The notes under the pieces: model-generated | Told to the model about the DNA's origin: nothing | Database searches by the model: none | What the model saw: only the letters and a program-made list of their open reading frames with translations | From: Rhodoferax fermentans | GTDB taxonomy: Bacteria; Pseudomonadota; Gammaproteobacteria; Burkholderiales; Burkholderiaceae_C | Direction: 5' to 3' | Length of the DNA stretch: 64,000 nucleotides | Assembly: GCF_002017865.1 (NCBI RefSeq) | Contig: NZ_MTJN01000002.1 | Span: 2,046,001-2,110,000 of the forward strand | Translations under genes and position numbers: made by a program | In this document: positions 42,466 through 52,181 of the stretch, piece after piece | Layout: the number at the start of each line of letters is the position of its first letter | Position numbering within the stretch: position 1 is the stretch's first letter

Positions 42466-45441
42466 TTAGCCCAAGTGTTTGCCCACAATGCCCGCCAGCT
42501 CAAACATGCTGACCTGCGGCTGGCCAAACACGGCGAGTAACTTGGCGTCGGCGTTGATGGCGCGTTTGTTGGTGGCGTCTTGCAGGTTGTTGGCCTTGAT
42601 GTAGTCCCACAGCTTTTTGATGACCTGGGCGCGGGCAATCGGTTCAGCGCCAATCACAGCAGCCAGTGCGGCGCTGGGGGTCGAGCCCGCACCAGCGGTT
42701 GGTGCTTTGCGCGGGGTTTTGGCGGCGGTCTTTTTGGCAGCGGGTTTAGCAGCTTTTGTGCCTGCAGCCCTTTTATCACCTGGGCTAGCTGCTGCTTTTT
42801 TACTAGCAACGGCGGCGCGTGTCAGCGGTGCGGCAGCGGTTTTGCGTGGCGGGAACTTGCTGGGGGCAAACTCGAAGTTCACTTTGTCGGCGGTGGCGTC
42901 CCAGACCAGCATGGCCTTGAAGTTGCGCCGGGTGCGCATGGACACAAACTTGTCGAGCAGATCGGTCTTGCCTGTGCTCAGAAGCTTGCCCATCTGCTCG
43001 CGCTCAATAGGCTGCTGCAGGATGATTTGGCCGGTTTTGAAGTCGCAACTCGGTGTGGGTTGCGCGTCGGTGGGCACCGATTTTTCACACACGTAGTTCT
43101 TGCCGTGTTCAAACACCGCTGCGCCACATTTGGGGCACGCGCCCAGGCTGGTTTGTTCACCAAAGTCGACCAGCTCGCCGGTTTCCTCACCCTTTTTGTC
43201 GTCGCCAAAGTCGAATTCGAGTTTGTAGTTTTTGGCCTCTTCGTCAAACTTGATGACCATCTCGGCGGTGAAGGGCCAACCAGCCTTGGAGCGGAAGCCG
43301 TCGAGCGGGCCAATCTTTTTGTCGCGCAAAAATTGCTCGACCTCGGCCAGCTCAAAGGTGCGGCCAGCCGGGGTTTTGCCAAACGAGAAGCCGCAGCCTT
43401 CGCTGTGGCCGTCTGCGCCGGTGCAGGCGTAGCGGCGGTAGTTTTCCTTGACCACACCGCCGCAGTTGGGACACGTTGAACTGAGCGTGGCGTAGTTGCC
43501 AGGCACGGTGTCGCGGTCGTACTCCTTGGCTTTTTTGACGATGTGTTCGGTCATCGCGGCGATTTCGGCCATGAAGGCGGTGCGGCTCAGTTTGCCTTGC
43601 TCCATCTGGCTGAGTTTGTATTCCCACTCGCCGGTGAGTTCGGCCTTGGAGAGTTCTTCCACACCCAGGCCGCGCAGCAGCGTCATCAGCTGGAAGGCTT
43701 TGGCGGTGGGGATCAGCTCACGGCCTTCGCGCAGCATGTATTTCTCGGAGATCAAACCTTCAATGATGCTGGCGCGCGTGGCGGGTGTGCCCAAGCCTTT
43801 TTCCTGCATGGCTTCGCGTAACTCGTCGTCTTCCACGGTTTTGCCGGCGCTTTCCATCGCGCCGAGCAAGGTGGCTTCAGAGTAACGTGCCGGTGGCCGG
43901 GTTTTTAAACCTTTGGGTTCGACCGATTCGGTTTTGACCTTTTCGCCGGGCGCGACCGGCACCAGGCTCTGGCCTTTGTCGCCGTCTTTGGCATCGGCCA
44001 CTTCGTCAGCGGCTTCCTTGCCGTAGATGGCCAGCCAGCCCGGTTTGACCAGCACCTTGCCTTCGGTTTTGAAGTGGTGCTCCAGCGCCTTGGAGATGCG
44101 GGTGGTGACCTGGTATTCGGCACTCGGGAAAAACACCGCCATGAACCGTTTGACCACCAGGTCATACAGTTTTTGCTCTGCTTCTGATAGCCCGCTGGGC
44201 GCTTGCAACGTAGGGATGATGGCAAAGTGATCACTGACCTTGCTGTTGTCGAAGATGCGCTTGCTGGGCCGGATGTAGTTGTTGTTCAGCGCGGTGAGCG
44301 CGTGCGGCGCCAGGTGGCGCATGCCGGAGTTGGCCAGCATCTCAAAGGTCTGTTTGACCACCGGCACATAGTCTTCGGGCAGGGCGCGTGAATCGGTACG
44401 CGGGTAGGTCAGGGCCTTGTGGCGCTCGTACAGGCTTTGCGCAATCGACAGCGTGGTCTTGGCGGAAAAGCCGAACTTGCCATTGGCTTCGCGCTGCAAA
44501 CTGGTCAAATCAAACAGCAGCGGGCTGGCCTGCGTGGTGGGTTTGCTTTCTTCGGTGACGGTGGCGTGTTGGCCACGCACCGCATCGGCAATGGCTTGCG
44601 CTTCTTGCTGGCTCCAGACGCGATCTGCTTTTTTCTCGGCGTCTTCAGCGTCCTTTTTCCAGGCCGGGTTGAACCACTTGGCCGGGTAGCTGCCAGCCTG
44701 GGCGGCAAAGGACGCATGGACTTCCCAGTAGTCGCGCGAGACAAAACCACGGATCAGTTCTTCGCGCTCCACCACCACCGACAGCGTCGGGGTCTGGACA
44801 CGACCGACGGTGGTCAAGAAGAAGCCACCGTCACGCGAGTTGAAGGCGGTCATGGCGCGGGTGCCATTGATGCCAACCAACCAGTCGGCCTCAGAGCGGC
44901 AACGCGCGGCGTCGGCCAGGGGTTGCATCTGTTTGTCGCTGCGCAGCGCGTTGAAGCCGTCGCGGATGGCTTGGGGGGTCATCGACTGCAGCCACAGCCG
45001 GCTGACCGGTTTGCCCAGCGGCTTGGCGCCACCGGCGTATTGTTCGATCAGGCGAAAGATCAGTTCCCCCTCGCGGCCCGCGTCACAGGCGTTGATGAGT
45101 TGACCCACGTCTTTGCGTTTGGCCAGCTTGACCACCGCGTTCAGGCGGGTCTTGGTCTTGTCGACCGGTTTGAGTTCAAAGTGCGGCGGGATCACCGGCA
45201 GATGCGCAAAACTCCATTTGCCGCGTTTGACGTCGTAGGCCTCGGGCGCCTGGATTTCGACCAGGTGGCCCACCGCGCTGGAGACCACATAACTGTCGTT
45301 TTCAAAATGTTCGTCGTGTTTCTCGAACTTGCCCGCCACCGGGGTGAGTGCACGCACGATGTCTTGTGCCACCGAGGGCTTTTCTGCAATGACCAGTGTT
45401 TTGCCTGCCACTGCTGTTTTAGTGTTTTCTGCGATAGTCAT
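42466..45441 (-). CDS. topB: DNA topoisomerase III with C-terminal SWIB domain
   Basis: About 991 residues. The Toprim domain begins LVIAEKPSVAQ and has DAGREGE (120-126). The catalytic Tyr is about residue 346 in ALTYPRTDSRALP. Type IA C-terminal zinc motifs follow (CPNCGG, CPKCGA). After a Lys/Ala-rich linker comes a SWIB/MDM2-like domain (about residues 916-991, ARAQVIKKLWDYIKANNLQD...VSMFELAGIVGKHL). It relaxes negatively supercoiled DNA and resolves single-strand links. The ATG at 45441 is 73 bases from the divergent SET gene. One copy of the dispersed repeat encodes part of the linker. Confidence 0.93.
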   Translation of the reverse strand: MTIAENTKTAVAGKTLVIAEKPSVAQDIVRALTPVAGKFEKHDEHFENDSYVVSSAVGHLVEIQAPEAYDVKRGKWSFAHLPVIPPHFELKPVDKTKTRLNAVVKLAKRKDVGQLINACDAGREGELIFRLIEQYAGGAKPLGKPVSRLWLQSMTPQAIRDGFNALRSDKQMQPLADAARCRSEADWLVGINGTRAMTAFNSRDGGFFLTTVGRVQTPTLSVVVEREELIRGFVSRDYWEVHASFAAQAGSYPAKWFNPAWKKDAEDAEKKADRVWSQQEAQAIADAVRGQHATVTEESKPTTQASPLLFDLTSLQREANGKFGFSAKTTLSIAQSLYERHKALTYPRTDSRALPEDYVPVVKQTFEMLANSGMRHLAPHALTALNNNYIRPSKRIFDNSKVSDHFAIIPTLQAPSGLSEAEQKLYDLVVKRFMAVFFPSAEYQVTTRISKALEHHFKTEGKVLVKPGWLAIYGKEAADEVADAKDGDKGQSLVPVAPGEKVKTESVEPKGLKTRPPARYSEATLLGAMESAGKTVEDDELREAMQEKGLGTPATRASIIEGLISEKYMLREGRELIPTAKAFQLMTLLRGLGVEELSKAELTGEWEYKLSQMEQGKLSRTAFMAEIAAMTEHIVKKAKEYDRDTVPGNYATLSSTCPNCGGVVKENYRRYACTGADGHSEGCGFSFGKTPAGRTFELAEVEQFLRDKKIGPLDGFRSKAGWPFTAEMVIKFDEEAKNYKLEFDFGDDKKGEETGELVDFGEQTSLGACPKCGAAVFEHGKNYVCEKSVPTDAQPTPSCDFKTGQIILQQPIEREQMGKLLSTGKTDLLDKFVSMRTRRNFKAMLVWDATADKVNFEFAPSKFPPRKTAAAPLTRAAVASKKAAASPGDKRAAGTKAAKPAAKKTAAKTPRKAPTAGAGSTPSAALAAVIGAEPIARAQVIKKLWDYIKANNLQDATNKRAINADAKLLAVFGQPQVSMFELAGIVGKHLG
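42755..42811. repeat. Dispersed hairpin repeat inside topB (copy 7)
   Basis: AGCCC (42776-42780), TTTTATCACCT region, GGGCT (42782-42786), TAGCTGCTGCTTTTTTACTAGC. The core arms are shorter than in other copies. It is read in frame in the Lys/Ala-rich linker of topB (peptide around SPGDKRAAG). Confidence 0.65.
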
Positions 45442-45514
45442 CTGAATACAATCCCTGTTCCTCGCGGGCGCACACGCGCACCCATACGAGTTCACGATAC
45501 CAAATTTTTTAACC

Positions 45515-45991
45515 GTGTCGAAAAAATCACCCGCTACCTCCCGCCGCATCCAGGTGCGCCGCTCCGGCATCCATGGCCGGGGTGTTTATGCACTGCAGGA
45601 CATCGCCGAGGGTGAAACCATCATCGAGTATGTGGGCGAGATCATCACCTGGGAAGAAGCCCAGGCGCGCCACCCGCACGACCCGGCGAATCCGAACCAC
45701 ACCTTTTATTTTCATGTGAATGAAACCCGGGTGATCGACGGCGGGGTCAACGGCAACTCTTCACGCTGGATCAACCACTCCTGCGACGGCAACTGCGAGG
45801 CCGACGAAGACAAGGGCCGCATTTTCATCAAGGCGCTGCGCAATATCACCGCCGGTGAAGAGCTGCACTACGACTACGGCCTGATCATCGACGAGCGTTA
45901 CACGCCCAAACTCAAGGCCGAGTACCCGTGCTGGTGTGGCGCCAAAAACTGCCGTGGCACCCTGCTGGCCCCCAAACGCAAGCGCAAGTAG
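45515..45991 (+). CDS. SET-domain protein methyltransferase
   Basis: The 158-residue protein has an AdoMet and pseudoknot core: RRSGIHGRGVYAL, SRWINHSCDGNCEA (NHSC), GEELHYDYG, and a post-SET zinc motif CWCGAKNCRG. The C-terminus is basic (PKRKRK). Compact bacterial SET proteins methylate lysine in small basic or chromatin-like proteins. The GTG at 45515 is chosen because it gives a compact N-terminus. It is head to head with topB across 73 bases, and birA follows 9 bases after its stop. Confidence 0.9.
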   Translation: MSKKSPATSRRIQVRRSGIHGRGVYALQDIAEGETIIEYVGEIITWEEAQARHPHDPANPNHTFYFHVNETRVIDGGVNGNSSRWINHSCDGNCEADEDKGRIFIKALRNITAGEELHYDYGLIIDERYTPKLKAEYPCWCGAKNCRGTLLAPKRKRK

Positions 45992-46000
45992 CGCCACCCC

Positions 46001-46831
46001 ATGACACTACCCGCCCTGACGCCCTGGCCCAGCGAAGCCCTCTGGCAAGCTGTGGAGCCCCAGTTGCCGGGTTTCAGCGTGGAGGTGTTGCCCGAGATCG
46101 ACTCCACCAACGCCGAGCTGATGCGCCGACTGCGCGCTGGTGTGGAAGACCCCGTGCTCTTGATTGCAGAGCACCAGACCGCCGGGCGCGGTCGCATGGC
46201 ACGCCCCTGGCACAGCAGCCCGGGTGCAGCTGGCAGCGCTGGCCCGGGCACGCTGATGTTGTCTCTGGGCCTGCCCTTGGCCCCCAAGGACTGGTCGGGC
46301 CTGTCGCTGGCCGTGGGCTGGAGCCTGGCCAACAGCCTGCATCCCGAGATCCGCCTGAAATGGCCCAATGACCTGTGGTGGCAGGGTCGCAAACTGGCAG
46401 GCATCCTGATCGAGACCGCCAACACCCGGCAAGCGGCCTTGTCTGGTAGCCGTTATGTGGTGATTGGCATCGGCCTCAATATCCAACGCCCCGAGGTGGC
46501 TGGCTTGTCGACCGAACCGGCCGGGCTGGCCGAGCTGGTGCCCGGCATCAGCGCGATGTTGGCCTTGACCCAGATACTGCCCCCCTTGGTGCAGACCCTG
46601 CGTGCGTTTGAGCAGCAGGGTTTTGCGGCCTTTCAGGCACGTTTTAATGCCCGTGATGCGCTGGCTCAGACGCCGGTGACCCTGAGTGACGGCCAACACG
46701 GTGTGGCCATGGGGGTGGACCCGGTGGGGGCCTTGCTGCTGCAAACCGGTCAGGGTCTGCAGCGGGTGACCAGTGCCGAGGTCAGTGTGCGGCGGGCCGC
46801 TGCCCCGGCAAACCCTGCCAGCGGTCACTAG
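46001..46831 (+). CDS. birA: Biotin-protein ligase (BirA, catalytic form)
   Basis: The 276-residue protein has the catalytic core: STNAEL, AEHQTAGRGRMARPW (GRGR), KWPNDLWW and AGILIE. It lacks the N-terminal winged-helix repressor domain of bifunctional BirA, so it should be a monofunctional ligase activating biotin with ATP and transferring it to the biotin carboxyl carrier protein. It follows the SET gene by nine bases and precedes the SPOR gene by eight. Confidence 0.93.
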   Translation: MTLPALTPWPSEALWQAVEPQLPGFSVEVLPEIDSTNAELMRRLRAGVEDPVLLIAEHQTAGRGRMARPWHSSPGAAGSAGPGTLMLSLGLPLAPKDWSGLSLAVGWSLANSLHPEIRLKWPNDLWWQGRKLAGILIETANTRQAALSGSRYVVIGIGLNIQRPEVAGLSTEPAGLAELVPGISAMLALTQILPPLVQTLRAFEQQGFAAFQARFNARDALAQTPVTLSDGQHGVAMGVDPVGALLLQTGQGLQRVTSAEVSVRRAAAPANPASGH

Positions 46832-46839
46832 GAGCGGCT

Positions 46840-47589
46840 ATGTGGCGCCTGATGGTTCTGCTGCTGGTGTTGCTGAACCTGGGTGTTTTCGCCCGGGGGC
46901 AAGGCTGGTTGCTGGCCTACGGCTTGGGCCCGACGCAGCAACACGAGCCGCAACGCCTGGCCCAGCAGATTCACCCTGAGGCGCTGGTGGTGCTGACGGA
47001 CAAGGCAGATGCAGCCCAAGTCGCTGCATCCGCACCAGAGCCCGCCCCTGCGTCAACCTCCGCCGAGCCGGTGGCCAGCAGCTGCTGGCAAAGCGGTGAA
47101 CTGAATGAAGCGCAGGTCGACACACTGCGCCCGCTGCTCGCTGCCAAATTGCCGCCAGAGGCCTGGGTGCTGGACGAGAGTCGGCTGCCCGCACGCTGGA
47201 TGGTCTACATGGGCCCCTACAACCAGGCGACGGAGCTGGCCAAAAAACGTGAGCAGCTCACTGACTTGAAGGTCAAGTTTTTTGTTTTGAGCAACACCGC
47301 ACTGTCACCGGGCTTCTCACTGGGTGTGTTTTCCACGGAAGAGTCGGCCAAAACCGGTTTGCAAGACCTGGTCAAACGCGGGGTGCGTTCGGCCCGGGTG
47401 ATACAGGAGCGCCAGGCCAGCGTGACCTACCACCTGCGCCTGCCCAGCATCAGCGCGGCCAACCAGGCGGCGCTGGACAGCCTGCAGGCCGCACTGCCCG
47501 GCAAACCGCTGGTGCTTTGCCCACAGCCGCTCACCCCACCTGAGCAGGCTGCGGCGTCGGCACCCAGCGCTGCCACATCCCAGCCCTGA
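46840..47589 (+). CDS. SPOR-domain membrane protein
   Basis: The 249-residue protein has an N-terminal hydrophobic segment (LMVLLLVLLNLGVFA) serving as signal or anchor, a variable Ala/Pro linker, and a SPOR-like C-terminal part with RWMVYMGPYNQATELAKKREQL and FSLGVFSTEESAKTGL. SPOR domains bind denuded septal peptidoglycan. TAGGAG provides a ribosome-binding site. It is convergent with the histidine kinase gene. Confidence 0.8.
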   Translation: MWRLMVLLLVLLNLGVFARGQGWLLAYGLGPTQQHEPQRLAQQIHPEALVVLTDKADAAQVAASAPEPAPASTSAEPVASSCWQSGELNEAQVDTLRPLLAAKLPPEAWVLDESRLPARWMVYMGPYNQATELAKKREQLTDLKVKFFVLSNTALSPGFSLGVFSTEESAKTGLQDLVKRGVRSARVIQERQASVTYHLRLPSISAANQAALDSLQAALPGKPLVLCPQPLTPPEQAAASAPSAATSQP

Positions 47590-47598
47590 CGGCTGGCC

Positions 47599-49056
47599 TC
47601 AGGCCGGTGGCAGCTCATCGGGCAGAGTCGCGGTGAAAGTGACCACAAAACGGGCGCCGGGCGGTGTGTGGCCCGGCAGGGTGTCTTCCAGGCTGACCTT
47701 GGCACCGTGTTTTTGGGCAATCTCCAGAACAATCGGCAGACCCAGGCCCGAGCCATCGACATCGGTGCCCAAGGCGCGGTAAAACGGCTGGAAGATCAGT
47801 TCACGCTCTGACTCCGGAATGCCCGGGCCAGAGTCCTCGACCTGCAGCACCAGCAAACGGCCCACCGGGTCGGTCAAGACCCTTGCGGTGATCATGCCCG
47901 GTGACGCCAGGCTGGACGGGGTGTAGTTGATGGCGTTGTCCACCAGGTTGCGGATCATCTCCTTGAGCAGGGTGACGTTGCCCAACATGGTGCAGCCTGG
48001 TGTGCCGGGCTGAGCACCTTCGTAGCCCAGGTCAATGTGTTTTTCCAGCGCCCGCGGCACACTGTCGCGCACCACCGACATACAGACCTCCGCCAGGTCA
48101 CACAGGGCGCGTGGCATGGCCGAGCCGCTGCTCTCGGCCCGCGCCAGCGACAACAACTGGTTGACGCTGTGGGTGGCACGGATGCTGGCGCGGCCAATCT
48201 GGCGCAGAGAGTGTTTGAGGTCCTCGGCGCTGGCGCCCTCACGCTGGGCCAGGTCGGCCTGCATACGCAGCCCCGCCAGCGGGGTTTTGAGCTGGTGTGC
48301 CGCGTCGGCGAGGAAACGTTTCTGGGTGGCAATCGAGTCGGTCAGACGCAACAGCAGGTCGTTGACCGAGTCCACCAGGGGCGACACCTCCAGCGGCACC
48401 GCCTGGGCATCGATCGGGCTCAGGTCATCGGGTCGGCGCGCGCGGATACGTTCTTCGAGCTGATTAAGCGGCTGGATGGCTTGTACCAGGGCCAGCCAGA
48501 CCAGCAGCACCGCCAGTGGCAGGATGACAAACTGCGGCAGCATCACCCCTTTGACAATTTCGGTGGCCAGCACCGAGCGTTTTTCCAGTGTCTCGGCGAC
48601 TTGCACCAAGGCCAGGTCGCCGTTGCGGGTGGGCAGCTTGACCCAGATGTAAGCCACCTTGATGTCAAAACCCTGGATCACATCGTCGCGGATGCGGACT
48701 TCATCAGGCACCACCTTCTCTTCGGCCGAGGGCGCAGGCAGATCAGCTTCACCACTGAGCAGCTCGCTGCGCGGCCCGATCACCTGGTAATACACGGTGT
48801 CGGAGTCATCGGCGCGCAACAGTTCACGCGCCGGGCGTGGCAGCACAAATTCGGGTTTGTTGCCACGCATGGTGATGAGTTGCGCCATGGCCCGGGCGTT
48901 GTACTCCAGCGCCCGGTCAAACGGCTTGCCCGCGATGTTTTGCGCCACCAGCCAGGTCAGCACCAGACTCACCGGCCACAGCAGCAGCAGTGGCGTGAGC
49001 ATCCAGTCCAGGATTTCGCCAAACAGGGAACGCTGTTCGCGCTGAAAAACGTTCAC
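47599..49056 (-). CDS. Sensor histidine kinase (TctE-like)
   Basis: The 485-residue membrane protein has two TM helices (about 20-40 and 175-195), a periplasmic 2CSK_N-like domain, a dimerisation-phosphoacceptor motif with His in DAAHQLKTPLAGL, and an ATPase domain with N, G1 and G2 boxes (LVDNAINY, EDSGPGIP, GSGLGLPI). It pairs with the response regulator gene upstream on the same strand. TctE-type kinases often sense carboxylates. The ligand is not evident here. Confidence 0.92.
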   Translation of the reverse strand: MNVFQREQRSLFGEILDWMLTPLLLLWPVSLVLTWLVAQNIAGKPFDRALEYNARAMAQLITMRGNKPEFVLPRPARELLRADDSDTVYYQVIGPRSELLSGEADLPAPSAEEKVVPDEVRIRDDVIQGFDIKVAYIWVKLPTRNGDLALVQVAETLEKRSVLATEIVKGVMLPQFVILPLAVLLVWLALVQAIQPLNQLEERIRARRPDDLSPIDAQAVPLEVSPLVDSVNDLLLRLTDSIATQKRFLADAAHQLKTPLAGLRMQADLAQREGASAEDLKHSLRQIGRASIRATHSVNQLLSLARAESSGSAMPRALCDLAEVCMSVVRDSVPRALEKHIDLGYEGAQPGTPGCTMLGNVTLLKEMIRNLVDNAINYTPSSLASPGMITARVLTDPVGRLLVLQVEDSGPGIPESERELIFQPFYRALGTDVDGSGLGLPIVLEIAQKHGAKVSLEDTLPGHTPPGARFVVTFTATLPDELPPA

Positions 49057-49084
49057 GGTTGGGTTGACTTGGTTCGCTGTGCGC

Positions 49085-49198
49085 TGGCGAAGTCGCCTTT
49101 AGCCCGCTGGTTTTGCCGCCGGGCCGCCCCAAGGCAAAACGCGGCCCCCTCGGGGGGCAGAGAGCTACACGTAGTGAGCGAACGTGGGGGCGACATGA
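49085..49198. repeat. GC-rich intra-operon element between RR and HK
   Basis: GCCGCCGGGCCGCCCCAAGG, then CGGCCCCCTCGGGGGGCAG, giving a CCCCC/GGGGG stem around 49147-49157, then AGAGAGCTACACGTAGTGAG with a CTACACGTAG palindrome. It lies between the regulator and kinase genes, and its style matches the spacer at 16490-16630 and other Comamonadaceae spacers. Confidence 0.55.
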
Positions 49199-49873
<675 letters not shown>

Positions 49874-49943
49874 GGCTGTTTCCTCGTGATGGCCGCTGGG
49901 GCCTGTGGGGTTACGGGCTGTCTCGCGTTCTTTTCAGGACATT

Positions 49944-50417
49944 TTAGGCCGCGTATGCTTCCAGTCCGATAGCAATCACGGTGGCCACCTCCGACCCGAC
50001 GGCGGCGCGTAATTCGGCCTCGGCCTGGGTTACCGCTTCTTCAAAAGCCTGCAGCCAAGCCAGCCCGGTGGGTGTGAATACCACGCGGCGCGCACGCGCA
50101 TCTTGTGAGTCGTCCTGGCGCTGCACCAGGCCCCAGGCGGCACACTGGTCTACCAGCTTGCCCATCGCCTGTTTGCTGACACCAGCACGCTGCGCCAGCT
50201 CGGTCAAGCGCGAACCCTGCAGCGCCAGATGCCGCGTGATGTGGATGTGGGAGGCAGTCAAACTGCCGCGCGCCGCCAAGTTGCTGAGTGCCAGCGGCAC
50301 CCGGTCGTTGCGCGCCATCAGCTGCAACACACGCGCATCAAAACGCTGCAGCGCCAGCGCCAGCCAGTGACCCAGATGCGCCTGGCGCCAGCCGGTGTCT
50401 GAGGGTAAAGTGTCCAT
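49944..50417 (-). CDS. MarR family transcriptional regulator
   Basis: The 157-residue protein has a winged helix with LTASHIHITRHL, LTELAQRAGVSKQAMGKLVDQC and a wing RRVVFTPTGLAWL. It is convergent with nothing and divergent from recA across about 150 bases. Target genes are not evident. Confidence 0.9.
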   Translation of the reverse strand: MDTLPSDTGWRQAHLGHWLALALQRFDARVLQLMARNDRVPLALSNLAARGSLTASHIHITRHLALQGSRLTELAQRAGVSKQAMGKLVDQCAAWGLVQRQDDSQDARARRVVFTPTGLAWLQAFEEAVTQAEAELRAAVGSEVATVIAIGLEAYAA

Positions 50418-50500
50418 GACTTAAATAGTAAACCAAATTGACTATAAATTGTCTTTTCTATTTTTAACAGCGCTTGTAAACTACTGTTCAAGCATCCAGC

Positions 50501-50516
50501 CTGTAGTTATTGACAG
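50501..50516. promoter_or_regulatory. LexA (SOS) box upstream of recA
   Basis: CTGTAGTTATTGACAG fits CTGT-N8-ACAG exactly and lies about 54 bases before the recA ATG. A weaker CTGT...CCAG lies at 50484-50499. This supports LexA control of recA. Confidence 0.75.
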
Positions 50517-50569
50517 AGGATGCGCAAGCTTTCCCACCCGCCCACTTGTTGACACCTCAGGAGACCGCC

Positions 50570-51652
50570 ATGGACGCACCCGCCAAAACACTCACCCCCG
50601 CCAACGCCGAAAAAGCCAAAGCCCTGCAAGTGGCGCTGGCACAGATCGAGAAACAGTTTGGCAAGGGCACCATCATGCGTCTGGGTGAAGGCGAGGTGAT
50701 CGAAGACATCCAGGTGGTGTCCACCGGCTCCCTCGGGCTGGACATTGCGCTCGGTGTTGGTGGCCTGCCGCGTGGGCGCGTCGTCGAAATCTACGGCCCG
50801 GAATCCAGCGGCAAAACCACGCTGACCTTGCAGGTGATCGCCGAGATGCAAAAAACCGGCGGCCAATGTGCGTTTGTGGATGCCGAACACGCGCTCGACA
50901 TCCAGTACGCCCAGAACCTCGGTGTCAACCTGCAAGACCTGCTGATCAGCCAGCCCGACACCGGTGAACAAGCGCTGGAGATTGTCGACAGCCTGGTGCG
51001 CTCCGGCGCGGTCGACCTGATCGTGGTCGACTCGGTGGCGGCCCTGACCCCCAAGGCTGAGTTGGAAGGCGAAATGGGTGACAGCCTGCCCGGCTTACAA
51101 GCCCGCTTGATGAGCCAGGCGCTGCGCAAACTCACCGCCCACATCAAAAAAACCAACTGCATGGTCATTTTCATCAACCAGATTCGTATGAAGATTGGTG
51201 TGATGTTTGGCTCGCCTGAGACCACCACCGGCGGCAACGCACTCAAGTTCTACGCCTCGGTGCGGTTGGACATCCGCCGCACCGGCACCATCAAGAAGGG
51301 TGAGGAATCGATCGGCAACGAAACCAAGGTCAAGGTCGTCAAGAACAAGGTCTCGCCTCCGTTCAAGACCGCCGAGTTCGACATCATGTTTGGCCAAGGC
51401 ATCAGCCGCGAGGGCGAAATCATCGACATGGGCGTCACCGCCAACATCCTCGACAAGTCCGGCGCCTGGTACGCCTACAACGGTGAAAAAATCGGCCAAG
51501 GTCGCGACAACGCGCGCGAGTTTCTGAAGGAAAACACCGATCTCGCCCGCGAAATCGAAAACAAGGTGCGCGCGTCTCTGGGCATCCCGCTGCTGGCGGG
51601 CTCCGAGCCGGCCGATGCTGCAGCCAAGGCTGCCAGCAAAAAGGCGGTCTAG
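50570..51652 (+). CDS. recA: Recombinase RecA
   Basis: The 360-residue protein has RecA family features: [14 protein letters not shown]alker [22 protein letters not shown] (L1/L2 region), [10 protein letters not shown] and GEIIDMG. It catalyses strand exchange and LexA cleavage. The ATG at 50570 follows CAGGAG by six bases. The stop TAG is the first three bases of a dispersed repeat copy. recX follows. Confidence 0.98.
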   Translation: MDAPAKTLTPANAEKAKALQVALAQIEKQFGKGTIMRLGEGEVIEDIQVVSTGSLGLDIALGVGGLPRGRVVEIYGPESSGKTTLTLQVIAEMQKTGGQCAFVDAEHALDIQYAQNLGVNLQDLLISQPDTGEQALEIVDSLVRSGAVDLIVVDSVAALTPKAELEGEMGDSLPGLQARLMSQALRKLTAHIKKTNCMVIFINQIRMKIGVMFGSPETTTGGNALKFYASVRLDIRRTGTIKKGEESIGNETKVKVVKNKVSPPFKTAEFDIMFGQGISREGEIIDMGVTANILDKSGAWYAYNGEKIGQGRDNAREFLKENTDLAREIENKVRASLGIPLLAGSEPADAAAKAASKKAV

Positions 51653-51694
51653 CCCTTATTCAATAAGGGCATATAGCTTCATTTTTAATAGTAA
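51650..51694. repeat. Dispersed hairpin repeat (copy 8), begins at the recA stop
   Basis: TAGCCCTTATTCAATAAGGG, with arms GCCCTTA and TAAGGGC and a perfect seven-base pairing, then CATATAGCTTC. The TAG stop of recA is its first triplet. It probably shapes the recA-recX mRNA. Confidence 0.8.
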
Positions 51695-51702
51695 TGTGCT
51701 GA

Positions 51703-52152
51703 ATGGGCTTTGCCACACCCTCCCTCAAAGGGCGCGCTCTGCGCCTGCTTAGCGGCCGTGAACACTCGCGGCTGGAGCTGGAGCGCAAGTTGGCGCCGTT
51801 TGAGGAAGAGCCCGGCAGCCTGGCCGCCGCGCTCGATGACTTGCAGGCCAAGGGTTTCATCAGTGAGCAGCGGGTGCTGGAGTCGGTGGTGAACCGCCGC
51901 GCCAGCAAACTGGGCGCCTCACGCATCAAGCAGGAGTTGCAAGCCAAGGGGCTCGACCCGCAGGCGGTGGCAGATGCTGTTCAGGCTTTGCGCGCCACCG
52001 AGTTGGCGCGGGCCCGCGAGGTCTGGCGCAAAAAATTCGGCCAAGCGCCGCAAGACGCGAGCGCGCGCGCCAAACAAGTGCGCTTTCTGGTCAGTCGTGG
52101 TTTTGGTGGTGACACCATCCGCCGGGTGGTGTCGGGCGCCGATCTGGATTGA
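51703..52152 (+). CDS. recX: Regulatory protein RecX
   Basis: The 149-residue all-helical protein of the RecX type has SLKGRALRLLSGREHSR, FEEEPGSLAAALDDLQAKGFISEQR and GASRIKQELQAKGLD. It binds RecA filaments and restrains them. It follows recA after 50 bases that hold a dispersed repeat. ATG 51703 has a weak ribosome-binding site. Confidence 0.93.
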   Translation: MGFATPSLKGRALRLLSGREHSRLELERKLAPFEEEPGSLAAALDDLQAKGFISEQRVLESVVNRRASKLGASRIKQELQAKGLDPQAVADAVQALRATELARAREVWRKKFGQAPQDASARAKQVRFLVSRGFGGDTIRRVVSGADLD

Positions 52153-52181
52153 CCGCCGTCACGAGTCAAGCAGCCGGGGGT

